A DNA stretch of 64,000 nucleotides from Drosophila persimilis. Lineage: Eukaryota; Arthropoda; Insecta; Diptera; Drosophilidae. The notes beneath the pieces are model-generated. The model worked only from the letters and a program-made list of their open reading frames with translations. It was not told where the DNA came from and searched no databases. Positions 36,123-49,094 of the stretch are shown here, in pieces (within the stretch, counting starts at the first letter, position 1; each line of letters opens with the position of its first letter). Position numbers and translations under genes: made by a program. The stretch covers positions 2,604,001 to 2,668,000 of the forward strand of contig NW_020825322.1 in the NCBI RefSeq assembly GCF_003286085.1, in the 5' to 3' direction.

Positions 36123-39070
36123 GCCCACGCCATGACATGACGTTGACAAATGCCTCTGAAGGGATCTCTGTCTTCGGGTGGACAAGGACACAGGGTGGCT
36201 ATGAGTCAGACGACGACGACGACGACGGCGACGGTTAGCGGCGGGTCGTAATCAGTGCACCTGCGTCTGGGCACGCGACTGGGCCCTCGCCCCGCTCCCA
36301 CTACGAGCTGAGTCAGCCAACCGAAAATTGTCCTTTCCAACTCCCCAGAACCCAGACCCAGGCCCAGACCCAGACCCAGACCTTAGATCCCAGATCCCAG
36401 ACTGCAAGTCGAAAGTTGTACCTTTTCCACCACTCTTTTTCGGTTGGGCTGGTTGTTTGGTTAGTGTTTGATAAGCACGAAATTATGCAAGCAACAACAG
36501 ACCAGAGCACTTGCCCTCAGACAGACAGACAGCCAGCCAGCCAGGGGAGATACGAGCCGAGCAGCAGCAACTGTCTATCAGTGGACTCACTGCGTTCATT
36601 CAGTCTGCAAGTCCGTCAGTCTGAGTGCCCGACCGACTGCCTGCCTGTCTCCTGGCTTAATTGCCCGAGCACGTGACAGTAATGAGGTACCGGTGGGCGG
36701 AGTGCGGATGGATGGGGGAGCCCTCGCCTCCTAACCTAATCGTCACCAGCAAAGAAATGCGAAACTAATTGAATGCCCAACTTTGCTGACAATTGCTGAG
36801 ACCTGGTCACCTTAATTGAAATAGTGGCCGGGTGTTTGCTTGCAGCTCCAGTTCCTCCAGTTCCAGCTCCTTGCCGTTCGGAACGGCTCGAATGATAGAT
36901 GGATTAGAAAGATGATTGGGGATGCCATCCCAGAATATCTTCTTGTATTCGGTTGTCCAATGGTGGAGAAAAAATCCTTTGATCTTGTGATTAATTCATA
37001 CCCCATTAAAATACCGAGCACATTTATTTTCGATCCTTTGGGGGTTCTATTGGGATCTTGTTTCCAATCGGCACCAACAATGGTCGCTGTATCCAGCGCA
37101 TTTGGGCATGGTCATTTGAGACCTAAATTGGTCACCTAAATTGATTATGAAAAATCAGTCTGCAATTGTGTAAATTTATTGAACAAATGTGGCGAAAATG
37201 TAGTGGAAAAATGAAGCCACGCCGCACGCAAACCCCACAATTCCCTGTTTCTAGCCCGAATTTAACCTCATGGTCACATTACAAGGTATTTGAATAAAAC
37301 TGGCCTGGTTTCGGGTTTTCAAATGATTAAGCAAAAATATAAATTAATTAAAAGCAGAAAGAGTTAGAGAGGGGACATACATACATATTTATTAAAGCGG
37401 AGAGGGACAAATTATATTTCGTCCGACAAGAACTATTGTGTGGCGGCATAATCCCACTAAAATATTTGATTGAAAATGAATCCGTGAAGCCGGCAAAAGA
37501 GCAGAGCCAAATGGAAAAATATCCAGCGAAATATTTTCAATTCAAAACTAATTTATTGTATTTATGTGACCACCTAAATCTAACGAGAAATGAATGCAGG
37601 GGTGTTGCAGGTTACACGTTGCAGATTGCAGGACTGTTCAATATTATGCAAGTGGCTGGAAATTTATGGTTAACCCGAAAGTGACATCCAGGTGGACAGT
37701 AGGCCCCCAAACCTTGCCAAAAATTACAGAACAAAACAAAAAATATTTCACTAGACAGTATATTGGCCAATTGACAGTGGAGCAATGCTAATCAAAATAA
37801 ATGTGTGGCTTAATTGCTGAATTATGGCTCAGTGGGACAAAGGAAATTTTCGGCTGTCGACATTGAGGGCGGGATGCCATTTGGTCGCTAATATTCAAAG
37901 CGTTTTCCAATCGGCCCAAAGGCAACCGATAATCTATGTATTTACCCTGGCATTTTCCAATTTGGAAAATAGCTTCCCTTCGAACGCATTCGATCATGTC
38001 TCAGATTATACCTATTCCTTCCAGTTCTGGGTCGGCATAAATCTCTTTGATTTGTGATTTCTGATTTGTTGTTCTTGCGGCTTGTTTTCATAATGAGGCG
38101 CAAAGAGTTGCGACGGGGTGAGGTGAGAATTATGAAAATGTAGCAGCCGACAGATGCGTCTGCGTCTGCTCCTGCTGTTGCTGCTGTGGCAGTGGCTGTG
38201 GCAGTGGCAGGTAAAGGCTGTAGCGAAGGGGCAACTCCTCCAAGCAGTGGACACATTAATTGCTGAGAGAGAAGGTCGCACACGCAAACCACTTTGCACC
38301 GCCGCTGCTCCTGGATCCTGCTGTCTCGCCTCGTTCAGAAATTATAGATTAAGGCAAATTATGATTCCGAGTGTCTGTCGCTGGCAGTCTCTGTTTCTGT
38401 ATTCGTATCTGAGTGCGCCTGCATCTGTATCTGTTTCTTTGAGTGTGTGCTTTTGTGGGAACCTGGCAATGACATGCTAAAGATGCCTAAGATTCTGGAC
38501 AGTCGACGGCGGGGCAGGGGCACGGGCACGGGCACGTCTAGTACATCTAATTCAAAACGGCAGCCTCATTTCTGTTTGTTAATTACACTTTAGTGTGTGT
38601 AATTTTCACAGGATCAGACGCAGACGGTAGGACCCGACCCCGGGGCTCACAGGAAGCCGTCGCCAGGGTCCAAAACAGAAACGAAAATATTTTCAAAGAC
38701 CACAGGGGGTACAGGTACAGATACAGATGCAGTTACAGGTATGCATATGTGTGTGCGTGTTGGTGTGTATATATAGAATAAATGGGTGTAGGGCATTGGG
38801 CCTACAGGTACAAAGTGACTTCACACAAAACTAGATAAGAAACGAACAGAAGCCAAGTGGAGAATGTTGAACGACTCAGGAATGCCCAGTATTTGAAGTC
38901 CTTGGGATGTTCGAGATAAATATATCATATACTATCTACGATTATAGGGCAGTAATAGAAGCAAAGTAATCCAAGTACTGAATATTAAATAAAGTATAAT
39001 AAAATAATAAATATTTCTAGATTATATTCAGAAGCAAACTCGCATAAAGACTAGGTTTTTGACCTTGGAG

Positions 39071-39158
39071 GCCTTTTGGAGGCCTTTTGGAGGCCTTTTG
39101 GAGCCCTTTTTTAGGTCTTTTGGAGGCCTTTTGGAAGTCTTTTGGAGTCCTTTTGGAA
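39071..39158 (+). repeat. 11-bp minisatellite, 8 copies
   Basis: Eight units of GCCTTTTGGAG or close variants lie head to tail. The first three are identical and later ones drift (CCCTTTTTTAG, GTCTTTTGGAG, TCCTTTTGGAA). A degenerate unit may precede it at 39061-39070. An 11-bp period is unusual among the period-3 and period-6 arrays of this window. No function is evident. Confidence 0.9.
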
Positions 39159-42153
39159 GAATAAGTAAAATAAACTAGTATTTTGGTATAATTAAATTAT
39201 TCTTCTCCATATAAAGTGAGCGATTAAGAGCTAGATCTCATCCATCGACAAATGATTGTTTCCTTTCCTGGGATCTGTGATATATTAAAATGTGTATTAA
39301 AATACCTCGTGGCAAAGATCAGGTCCCAGACATGATACCCACTGCGAAGAGGAAAAAGGGGTAACAGACGAAGAGTGCCGCAAATGTTGTGAGCAGAACA
39401 AAAGAGCGGAAAAAATGCAACGAAATCAATTGCAGGGCCCAAACGGCACGTCTGGGTAAAAGGGATGCCTATACACCATATACGTATGTATGTATGTGTG
39501 TGAATGGGACGGAGGGGGGGAATGCAATTGCTGTTGGTCAGCGGGGGGTTCGGGTAGCGGGGAGCGGGTGCGATGAGACACACGCACAAGCGTAAGACAC
39601 GCACAGAGATTGGGTCTCGCTATTGTTGTTGTTGTTGTTGCTGCTGTCGCTGTCGATCCTGTTGCAGCTACCGGAAATGCAGCACATTGCACCAGAGAGC
39701 GAAAGAGATACGCGCGCGGGAGAGGGTGCGACAGAGGGAGAGGGACCGAGTAAAGATGATGAAAAAGAAATCCAGCCACGAATGCAGTTCGTGCGTTTGC
39801 ACTCGTTTCAATCTCGGCTTCACTCTTCCCTCCCCATTCCAGTGGTCTCTCTGCTCTCCATCTCCCTCTCCGGAGAGACACGCAGCAGCTGTCTCAGGTT
39901 CCTCTGCACCGAGAGGACCGCTCCCCATCCAACCGAACCCCGGGATAGGCAGGCATACGAGCGAATTAAGCGATTGCAGATCTACCCTCCTTCTATGACG
40001 CTTCCCTGCTGAATATCGAATTCGTTTTTGCAAGAATTTCATTTTTAGACGCCACTCTTCTCTCTAGTTTTTTCCTTTATTTCAGGAAATTGCAATTTTT
40101 ACTTGAGACATTTTTGATCATTACTTGGAAAATGATCGGAACGTCTGATATGAGCTGTTGCAATTTTTTCGAATATACCTTTGATCGAAAAGTAACCCAT
40201 GAAACGGAATAGGAAGCAACTAATCTATGGATCTAGAACCTATTTTTATGAGATATCTTTTCACATTAAGCCATATATATACCAGTTCTTAATGGAATAA
40301 ACGATACTTTCCGGTCCACTGACTTTTCTGCTGCTCTGCCAAAGCCAAAACTTAATCAGCCGCATTAATCGCATTACAAATTGTCGCTGGTCTGCATTTT
40401 TTCCCATCGCCGCAGAAGAACTGAAAATATTCAACGAGAAACTAAAGAAAATGTTGTAATGGAAAACTAAATGGAATAAAGTGCATTGATGGGATGCCGG
40501 GATCGCTGCTGCACTTGTTCGCGTTCATAAATGAGACACAGACCCACTCCCTCTGTCCCTGGGCCCGGACTGACCTTTGCGGCCCCATCCCAGACGACGA
40601 ACGAGCCTCTGGATGTGGCTGTGGATGTGGCAGGCAGCTGCAGTCCACATGTGCTGCTGTGCCACAGCTTCTTGCTCTGCTTCTGCTGCTGATGTTGCAC
40701 CTAGTAGTACCCGGCGAGTGAATTTAATTGACACCCCGCCGATGGGCAAAATCTGCGACTGCAATTAGCTGTAGCTCCCACAGAGTCACAAATACAGATA
40801 CGGATACAATTACAGATACAGATACGAGAGGGGACGGACTCTATTTCGTCGCAGTTTTGTATCGGTGGATGGTTCTCACATACCGCTGACTCTGTTTCGG
40901 CCAAGGTTAGAGCCAAGAGTCGATCGGATCGGGTCGGCTCGGATCGGTGTTCTCTCTAAGTTCTTGCCCCACTTGAGCCACTTTTTCTGGCCTACAAATT
41001 ATGCAAAAATTTTATTACTTTTACTAGACTCCACCAGGGGGTGGGGTGAGCGTGCAAACAAAGAGATGAAGAAATAAAGAAATGGGAAATGGGGGGTGTG
41101 GCATCTGTGGCACCTGTGCGGCAAGGTGTGGTGCGGCAAGATTGTAACAATTCTCAAGCGGGGCAAGGTTGCCAATTGGCTGTGAACAGAGCCAAGGAAT
41201 GCGGCTAACGTGGATGCTGCCAACCGACGAGGAAGAACAACCAGATCATGATGGATGGGATCGCTTTGGGATCGGCTTCAGATCGTAGATGGGCTGGGGA
41301 GAGATTCAGATTTAGATAGCATAGAAAAATAGATAAGGCTGAACCCCACAGCTAGCTACAAATATTTCAAAAGAATACAATAAATATACTATTCCTATAT
41401 TAAAACTTAAGAATACTCTCGCAACTGTGGGATTTATATTCTTCGATAAAGTCTAAGAAATGTTCCAAGACCAAGAAAAAAAGCTATAAATATATATGAA
41501 AGAAATTAAAATATTATTAAATATAATTTTAATTTTATTACAATATTTTCTTAGAAAAAACCTCTCTCTACAAAGGAATACTTAGTTTAGTATCGAATCG
41601 CTGCACAGCTGTTCATTCTAGAGTACATTTTTTGTACAACTCCAATAGACGTTCAAACAAGTGCATTCTGCATTCTTATTGTAATACAATTCCCTTAATA
41701 CCAGGTCTATAGATCACTTTTGAGTACTCGTATTTGTTTGAAGACTTCTGTTATATGATCCAAAACATATAAGAATTTCCATCAACGAACATTCAAGTGT
41801 ATTTCAAGTATGTACAAGTCCATAGTCAGCCCAAGAGTTCCATCTTTCAATATATTTTGAAATATTATTTCAAGAAAATTATTCCTAAGCAGATCTCTCC
41901 CCCGCCCCTCTGCCAATGCCACTGCCACTGCCTCTGGCTCTTCCTCTTTTAGTTTTTTCTGGGGTTTTCCGAGATTTCAATTGTCATTATTTTTAACTGA
42001 TGCGGAAGCTGGGAGAGAAGAGCAGCGAAAGATTCGAACAAGCAATGGGATTTCAAATGTTTATTGTGTGAATCTCTCTGCCCTCTACCTGTCTCTTTCT
42101 AGCTCTGTTTGTGTGTGTGTGCTGTAATAACAATAAGCGGAGAAAGAAAAAAC
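39159..42153. other. mostly non-coding stretch
   Basis: Apart from a candidate terminal exon at 40086-40212, no gene is seen. TTG/CTG triplets lie at about 39624-39660, beside GAGAG-rich DNA (39690-39745). GTGGAT/GTGGCT units lie near 40608-40631. From about 41340 to 41880 the sequence is strongly AT-rich. Two overlapping plus-strand frames at 39573-40012 pass through the triplet array. Confidence 0.5.
40086..40212 (+). other. candidate 3'-terminal coding exon
   Basis: A strong acceptor, TTTTTTCCTTTATTTCAG, is followed (after one base) by 41 open codons (KLQFLLETFLII at the start, KVTHETE at the end) and TAG. AATAAA follows at 40296-40301, 84 bp after the stop. Acceptor, stop and poly(A) signal appear in the right order for a last exon. 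The peptide is AT-codon-rich with no known domain, and no matching upstream exon was found. Confidence 0.18.
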
Positions 42154-42159
42154 TATAAA
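42154..42159 (+). promoter_or_regulatory. TATA box candidate
   Basis: CTATAAAGGGGG contains TATAAA with a GC-rich 3' flank, a good Drosophila TATA context. Start of transcription would fall near 42184. A purine-rich leader follows up to the ATG at 42433, with one upstream ATG near 42309. Confidence 0.35.
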
Positions 42160-42432
42160 GGGGGACACTGGACAAGATAGTAGTATTTAATAGCCCCCCG
42201 GAGACACAAGAGTTAAGCGTGTGAGAAAAACCAAATTCCAGCTAAACCCAGCGAAAGAGAGAGAGAGAGGTGTGCCAGAAAATTATTGTAAATTTTATTT
42301 AATTACTAATGAAAATATCAAGGATAGGAAATATCAAGCCAGAGAGAGCACAAGGGAAAGAGCCAAGGAAAAAGAACACACAGCAAAGACAATAAAGCTG
42401 GAAACGAGAACAAGAAAAGGGCAATCGTAAAA

Positions 42433-42504
42433 ATGTCAAGCGGGTCGGGTCGGTCCGGAAGATCCCAAAAAAAAAGAAGAAAAACCGAACCACGGCGGCG
42501 GTAG
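42433..42504 (+). CDS. short basic ORF or first coding exon
   Basis: ATG in a good context (CGTAAAAATG) opens 23 codons: a Ser/Gly/Arg start (MSSGSGRSGRS), a lysine/arginine cluster (QKKRRK) and an arginine tail, then TAG. A weak donor, GCG|GTAGAG at 42500, lies just before the stop and could make this a first coding exon. It lies about 275 bp after a TATA box. The basic cluster looks like a nuclear localisation signal, but an A run supplies most of the lysines. Could be chance. Confidence 0.22.
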   Translation: MSSGSGRSGRSQKKRRKTEPRRR

Positions 42505-45500
42505 AGGTCAAAGATGACCAGAACAAACCCGAGAAAACCAGGGAGACAGAAACACGTAACCTTTAGTGTTTGTTCCCTTCCACCCGCCCACACACCAGTA
42601 CCCTGGAGGAGTGATGGAAGAAACACACTCATACTAGTAGATCTAATCGAAACCCATTCGGTCATCATTCAAATTTCGGAACTTTCCACCAATTGACATA
42701 TCCATCTATACAGGGACGGAGCACCAGATGATCTTGGGGCTGATGGTGAGAACACTTTCGATCAAAGTCGAACAGCCTCCAGCTGGCTTCGGCCTCGAAC
42801 ATAAAATTAACAAAAATTTGTTTCCCAACCAAAAAGGGCAACTAGATCCTTTTCTGTATCTCTTTTCCTGCCTCGCGATCACGTCTCGACCTTTTCCACT
42901 TCATTACAAACAAATCTTATCGTCTGACTCGACCCACTCTGTGTCTGCTGTGGTAGACACATACATGCACACACACACATAGATACCAGCACGCACGCAC
43001 ACAGGCAAACTAATGATGCTCATTAGACGTCTTTAATGCTCATCAAACAGGGAAAACCATTTCCCAGACAGACATACAGATCATTCGTAGAATTACTCAA
43101 CAGGCAAGTATAAATTTTCTGGTTTCCCTTTTCAGAATGTCTTGTCAGTTGTTCTTGTAAATTCTAGACAATTTGCAGTTATTTTTAGGCCCAGGGAGTG
43201 AGGAGGGACAGAGAGAGAGTCAAAAAGTCGGATGATGTCGAGGGAGTGAGAGAGCGATCCTCATTGAGAACTGAGATCTTAAGAGATCCCATGTACATCC
43301 CATACATATGGACATATCCAAAAGACAAGCTGGGCTTGCTGGCGATTTATATATAGACAAAGCACTTAAGATTTCTCTCTCTCTTTATCTATCTATCTAT
43401 GTATCTGTGCGTGTGGCGTGCGGGGAGGGGAGAGCGGTATGCCTTGGATTGGGGGTTATGTGGGGGATCTATGTGGTTGATTATTTCACAGATATTATGT
43501 TGAGTTTTCTGGGATTTTTATCTACATTCTATATGCCGCACAGATAAAGATATGGCTGGTTTCAATACAATCCAAAGTGACAACCACAGCTATCGCAATA
43601 TTTATGCAATTTTTTATAAATAATTCAGATGGACAATTATCGGAAAATAAAGTTTATTTTTCTTTATCGGCTCATGTAAAATTAATGCTGATTATTATTT
43701 TGATGTGGAAAAACCCACTGAACTTCTAGATCCGTTCTTTATTTATTTTTGCTCATAAATCACACAATATTCATTATTTCTATCGATCAAAAAAAGTTCA
43801 AATCAACCAAAAGAATCTTGTATCTGAGCGCAAACTTTTCCAAGTGAATAAAAAAAAAATAGTTCAAAAAATTGAAAAAACCAAAAACCAACGTAAAACT
43901 GAGACCCAACTAACGGCATAATTACTAGGGTCCCAGCTAGCCCCCTTGTCCCCCTATGCCGTTGGAGCTGTTGGAGGCTTTCCACCATTTCCATCGCCTT
44001 TTGCTTTGATAATTTGTAGTTTGTAGTTTATTGTTGTTGTTGCTGCTGCTGCTGCGGAAGCGGGGAACACCACTTTTTGTCTCAGTTAATTTGTTGTTTC
44101 CATTGAAAGTTGCGCAAAGTGCACGGAATTTCCCAGGCCGGGCCGGGGCAAAAGTAAAAGCTGCGCTTAGGTGTTGTACAAGCCCCCGTTTGTGGCATGC
44201 CGGGCCTTAATTAAGTTACCAGCTAATCTGCCGTAGTCTACTAAAAGTCAACTGCCAACTGGCATATCTGCGTACAAAAAAAAAAGTTATAGAATTATCA
44301 ACAAATAGATGACGTAGAGAGAGAGAGAGATTCAGAACTAACGATAGCAAATAAATTGAATTGCAACGAATTAAATCAAATGAAAATAAAAGTTAATACA
44401 CAGCTACAACAAAATTGTGAAACATGCTCAACAATTTTTCATTCATCCAATTTGTCGCATTCTTTCCATCACAAAAACTGATGGACACAGACAGGCATAT
44501 TAATCGAAATCATCATATATACAATACATATGTACAACTGGTGCCTACGTGTACATACATATGTGTGTGAAATATTTAAAAAACGGCAACCGCATTTCAT
44601 ATAGAACATGGTACAGTCCTCTCTGCGTAAAAACTCTTTTTTGGCCACCCAAACACACACACACAGACAACCACGCAGAATCGACTCAATTTGCATGGCA
44701 GCTGCTTTAAATTTTTTTTCTCAGTTTTTCCATTCGATTTTTGTGTTTTATGTGTTTTATTTTCATTATTTTTCTATGTATAAATCTGAAATAAATCGTT
44801 GTCATTTAAAATTCAGTCAGTGGCGTCGCAAATAAATCAAAAATTTATTGTAACGCATTTAAATACATGCATATTTCATCTATAAAACCAAAGCGGAGTG
44901 GGAGTGGGGAAGGGCGGGGAGCACGGAGCAGCGAAGGTGTAATCGATGATGGGTTCATATCCTCCTGCCATCTTGTCCCATCACACAGATGCCTGACAGA
45001 TCGGAAGGGTCAGCCAGGAGCCAGGAGCCAGGAGGCTAAGCTCCGGCCTTAAATTGGCCAACGATTTCTCTAAAAATCGCACAGGAATTATTTTTTTAAA
45101 TATTTGTATGGTCTAATGAGCTTATGCAGGGGATTTATGGGGATTTCCATATACATATGCATGCACAAAACTCTGACAGATTTTTCGTTTGCGGTTGGGA
45201 AAAAACCATTCTTTGGGATGCTCTGGGATTTGCCGAGCAGTTCAATGGACCACAAAATATGATATCCTTCAATGGAAACTTAAAGAACTCAGATCAATCA
45301 TTGCCATTCTTCTCATCTATCCAAATCTCCGATTAGCCCCACTCGAAGATGCTTCAGTGCCGCGGAAACTGGTTTTCCCTTGGGGGAAAGTAGAGAAAAC
45401 TGTTTAAGCTAATATATTTACTTGATCTGTTTGGGTAAGGCATCTAATAAAGTTGTCAGCTGGTAGATTAGGCCCCCCTCCCATCCCCCTCTATTGGCCA

Positions 45501-48500
45501 TGAAAAACTTAATTGAAAATTGAGTGAGGAAAGCAAAAGAGAAAAAAGGAGAAAGAAAAATCAGAAAAATCAGAAAAATAAGAAAAACCGCAAGACAAAG
45601 TCCACGAGCTACGTCATGGTGGCCCCTTAAGCGCTTTTCCACATTTTCAAGTTCATTGTCACTTGCAGAGATAGAGACGGAGAGAGACAGAAAAGGGGGG
45701 GGGATACCGAAAAAAAGAGAGAGGTGGAGATAGAGATTGGGACCCCCTCAAAGGCAACAGCAACGACGACGACGACGGAGACGCCAACGACCGCTAACCA
45801 AGAGCTCGAAATGCCATAATCCAATTATGAATTTTCACATAAATTTTTACTCAGCCACGATCTCGGCACCGAAATGTATATATTTTTGATGAAAATAACT
45901 CCCCAGTCTCCGCCCGGGCCCAGCTGTATAAGTCCCTGTATCAATCGCCCCATGCCCTCGCCTAATAATAACAATAAATTTCCGAGCATGAAGCAATTCA
46001 ATGAAATGACGAGGACGGCGACGACTACAACGAGGAGAAAAACTTCCATACTGAAGTTGGTGACAATTTCGAAGGGGTTGGAGTTGGACTGGGGGGGGAG
46101 ATTACTCGTACTTTACTTTTATCAGTCAGCGATGATAATGCCTGGTAATAATTATAGACCGAAAAAAAGCAGCTGGAGATGGAGATGGCGGAGGAGGAGG
46201 AGGAGGAGCAGGAGGCTTTTGCCCGATTCAGATTGAACAGAGATTTTTCTTGGAAAGGGGGAGAACTCTCCTCTGGCGCTGGGTCTGGGTCTGTGTCTGG
46301 GTCTGGGACGGGGGGCTTTGAGTTGACTCATTGAAACTCATCAGGGCGACAACGTCAACGTCATTGTCAGCTTGCAGCCTGCAGCATCCATCCACTCATG
46401 CTCTCTCAGCCCCAGCCCCAGCCCCAGCCCCAGCCCCGGCCCCGGCCCCAGCTGCAGTTCCATTCGAGCTGCAGCTTCCCAACCCATCCTCATCCCCATC
46501 CTCATCCCCATCCCCATCCCCATCATCATCATCATCATATTGGTGTCTGGGTCTGGGTCTGTGTCTTCATCGTCGTCTTCGTCTTGGTCGTCACTTTGAG
46601 TCCCCATTTTGCTTTTCTGCTGCCATCAAACCCATCGAGTATGACAATTTCATTTATTTAACATGATTTTTACGCAGCGAGTGTCACAATGGTTGAATAC
46701 ATATACAATATTCATTCCTGGTTCCACACTCCAGACTCTGCAGTGCATCTGCATCAGCATCTCTCATCTTCGGCTCACAAGACGCTCTGGAGAAAAGGAT
46801 GGAAATTGCTGGCTGTATTCGTTTAATGAATGTCTGATTGAGTTATCTATTAATATGATCAATCATTCGTACCACTCGCCGCTCTCTCTCTCTCTCAGAT
46901 ACTCTCATTCGAAAACAAATGATTGCATTGGAGTTCAGTGGAGTTTGTATAGCGACTGATTCATTTGGAAAGGATTTATCCGCTTTATTCCCTCCCGCCC
47001 TCTACTCTGCATTATTCGATCTCTAATGATTTTTCCATTTCGCCAGCTCTTAGAATTTTTCAATGAGCATCTTACTGAGTTATCATTTTATTAATTACTA
47101 TTCGAACTTTGTGAAAAGAGATTTTGCTTTTCCCAAATGAGCTTCCAATACAAGCATGAGTACTCGTACTTATTATTGCACTCCAAAATAACAATAAATT
47201 TATTCGAATAATACCTGATCCAAATCGTTTCCCTCAACCTTGTGTTCGATGTTCGCACGCCCACAATTTGATGCCTTTCCCAGCACTGGCTCCACTCTGC
47301 TCTGTTCTGTTTCGATTTCTTTTTCTTCTCCTTTTTTATGGGGTCTTTCCCATTGTTGAGCATTTGCCTCTCGCCGCTTGTATTAATATTATTATTATGA
47401 TATATATTTTTTATTTTTCGGCTATTTGCCTGGTGTGTTTTTTACTTTGGTTTTTCATTATTATTATTATTATTTGGAGTTCGACTGGCAGCGAGAAGAG
47501 TCTGCCGCAAAATCGCCGAAAAGGCACGTAGCTCATTGATGGAATGGAAAACGGGATTGAGTGTGGCACAGGGATTGCGACTGGGGGCGATGGAGGAGGA
47601 GGACGAGGAGGAGGAGGGCTACTGGGGACATGAGACTGATGATGACGGGAGTTGAGACAGGGCCGGGCCACTTCACCACGTTGCCGCCTGCCACTTTGCT
47701 TTCATTTCAGAATTTTATTTTGATTTTTTTGTTCTCATCTTTTTTCCACTTCGATTTTCCATTTCTTTATGAAAATTGCTGATAATCACAGCACAGAGCA
47801 GTCCCAGTCGCAGTCCCCCCGTCCCCCATCCCCCATCTCCATTCTCATTCTCATTACCCAAAGTGCGAGGAAAGGCAGGCACTTGCCGCAGATCATTCGT
47901 ATGGCGGGGGGAGGGTGGTGGTGTGTATCCCATTCAGATTGGAGTTTGGTGGGGGGGCCACAATCAGAGTGGGTCTGATAGAGATGGGGTCTGGGGATGG
48001 GTCTCACATGGCTCTGGCATCGCAAGTGGGAATTAAAAGCGACAATTGTTGGCGGAAAGTGCGAGCCTGATGATATGTTCAAAGTAAATGCAAAATAATA
48101 AAGAATTAATTAGAATAAGTGGCCATATATTTAAATGAAAAATAAGTGTAAAAGCTATTCACTACGCACTTACGAGACTTTATTTTCAATTGAAATTAGC
48201 GTGGATTTGAAATTTTGAACTGAAATTCAAACAATTGAAGGACAATTTAAGATACAGTTTAGGAATTAATTCTAGAATGGAAGGGAAATATGATTAATGG
48301 AAGAATATGCATATGTATGTATTCAGAAAGCTGGGTGTCCAGGGATAACTATTCCATTTGTGAATATGTAATTTAGCCAAACACCAAAAGATTAGAGAGA
48401 CAGAGGCGACAGAGGTAGTCCGTCCGTCCGGCCATTCAGGCGGAGTTTTGAATTACAAATGAACAGGACAAAATGCTGCCAATTTTAATTACTTACATTT

Positions 48501-48881
48501 CACTTTTGTCAAACGAACGTACGAACGGTCGGCAGCCGGTCAAGTGCACACCCCACATCAGGCAGGGGCCCCAACTCCAACTCCGAGTCCGATTACCTCC
48601 CACAGGCCGTGGTGTGGTGGGGCGGAGGGGTGGAGGTGTCTCCCAAACGTGCTATAAACCGGTGCACGCACCACAGGAGCAACCCCCCTGTCCGGGGCAC
48701 ACCAATCCTCGACAGACGTCGGCCGGGCAACCAGTCAACCAGTCAACCAGTCACGACTCATCGAGTCGCAGGCAGTTGCTTTTTAACTAATTACCGTTGC
48801 GCCATTCACCTTGAGCCGCTCGCGCCCGTATGTATCTCCAAAACCGTATATCTTTTCTGTTCGCTTCTCCTCTCCAATTTG
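42505..48881. other. non-coding stretch with simple repeats
   Basis: No gene is seen. CT and ATCT repeats lie at about 43374-43402 and TTG/CTG triplets at about 44032-44055. CAGCCC and CATCCC hexamers lie at 46400-46450 and 46489-46535, and ATT triplets at about 47458-47474. The 43560-44080 and 48070-48340 parts are AT-rich. Possible isolated donors near 48172 and 48490 (minus strand) have no convincing coding frame. Confidence 0.55.
46400..46535 (+). repeat. CAGCCC and CATCCC/TCATCC hexamer arrays
   Basis: About eight CAGCCC-type units (46400-46450) are followed, after 38 bp of unrelated sequence, by ATCCCC/ATCCTC units that decay into CAT triplets (46489-46535). Frames on both strands stay open across them, which explains overlapping open frames here. 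Confidence 0.85.
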
Positions 48882-49094
48882 ATACCCTCTTGGGGAAGGT
48901 ATGATGACGCAGAAGGAGCTGCAGGGACTAGTCAACGGCTTCAGTCCTTTGTTCCCTTCAATTTGTAGAAAAGCAAACGATTTTTAACCGAATCAACATT
49001 TATCCCACAGCTTCCATCCTGAGGATCGGCTCACAAGGGTATTTGATGAGTCGGGCCGCAAGGCCTCGTTTTCCTGCCCGTTTTCCTTTCTTTT
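48882..49094 (+). mobile_element. DINE-1-like Helitron relic, diverged
   Basis: The element opens with ATACCCTCTTGGGGAAGGTA followed by TGATGA, and closes with CACAAGGGTATTTGATGA, then GGGCCGCAAGGCC and TTTTCCTTTC. The order of elements (start motif, CAAGGGTAT, GC hairpin, TTCCTTTC tail) is that of the better copies at 26252 and 50576. Similarity is lower, so the copy is probably older. Confidence 0.4.

Larger units (their letters stand above)
32709..39070. other. non-coding stretch rich in hexamer repeats
   Basis: Apart from a leader-like segment at 33440-33679, no gene is seen. Arrays include a GT run (about 34498-34512), CGGCAA then CAG units (34764-34803), GTGGAT/GTGGAG (about 34855-34880), CCCAGA (36064-36085 and 36350-36383), ACCGA pentamers (about 36096-36122) and GAC triplets (about 36209-36233). 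These arrays account for the long minus-strand frame around 35635-36138. Confidence 0.55.

Noticed and set aside
36592-36650. Minus-strand GCA|GTGAGTCC donor
   Set aside because: The upstream sequence is CAGACTGA-type repeat with no coherent frame.
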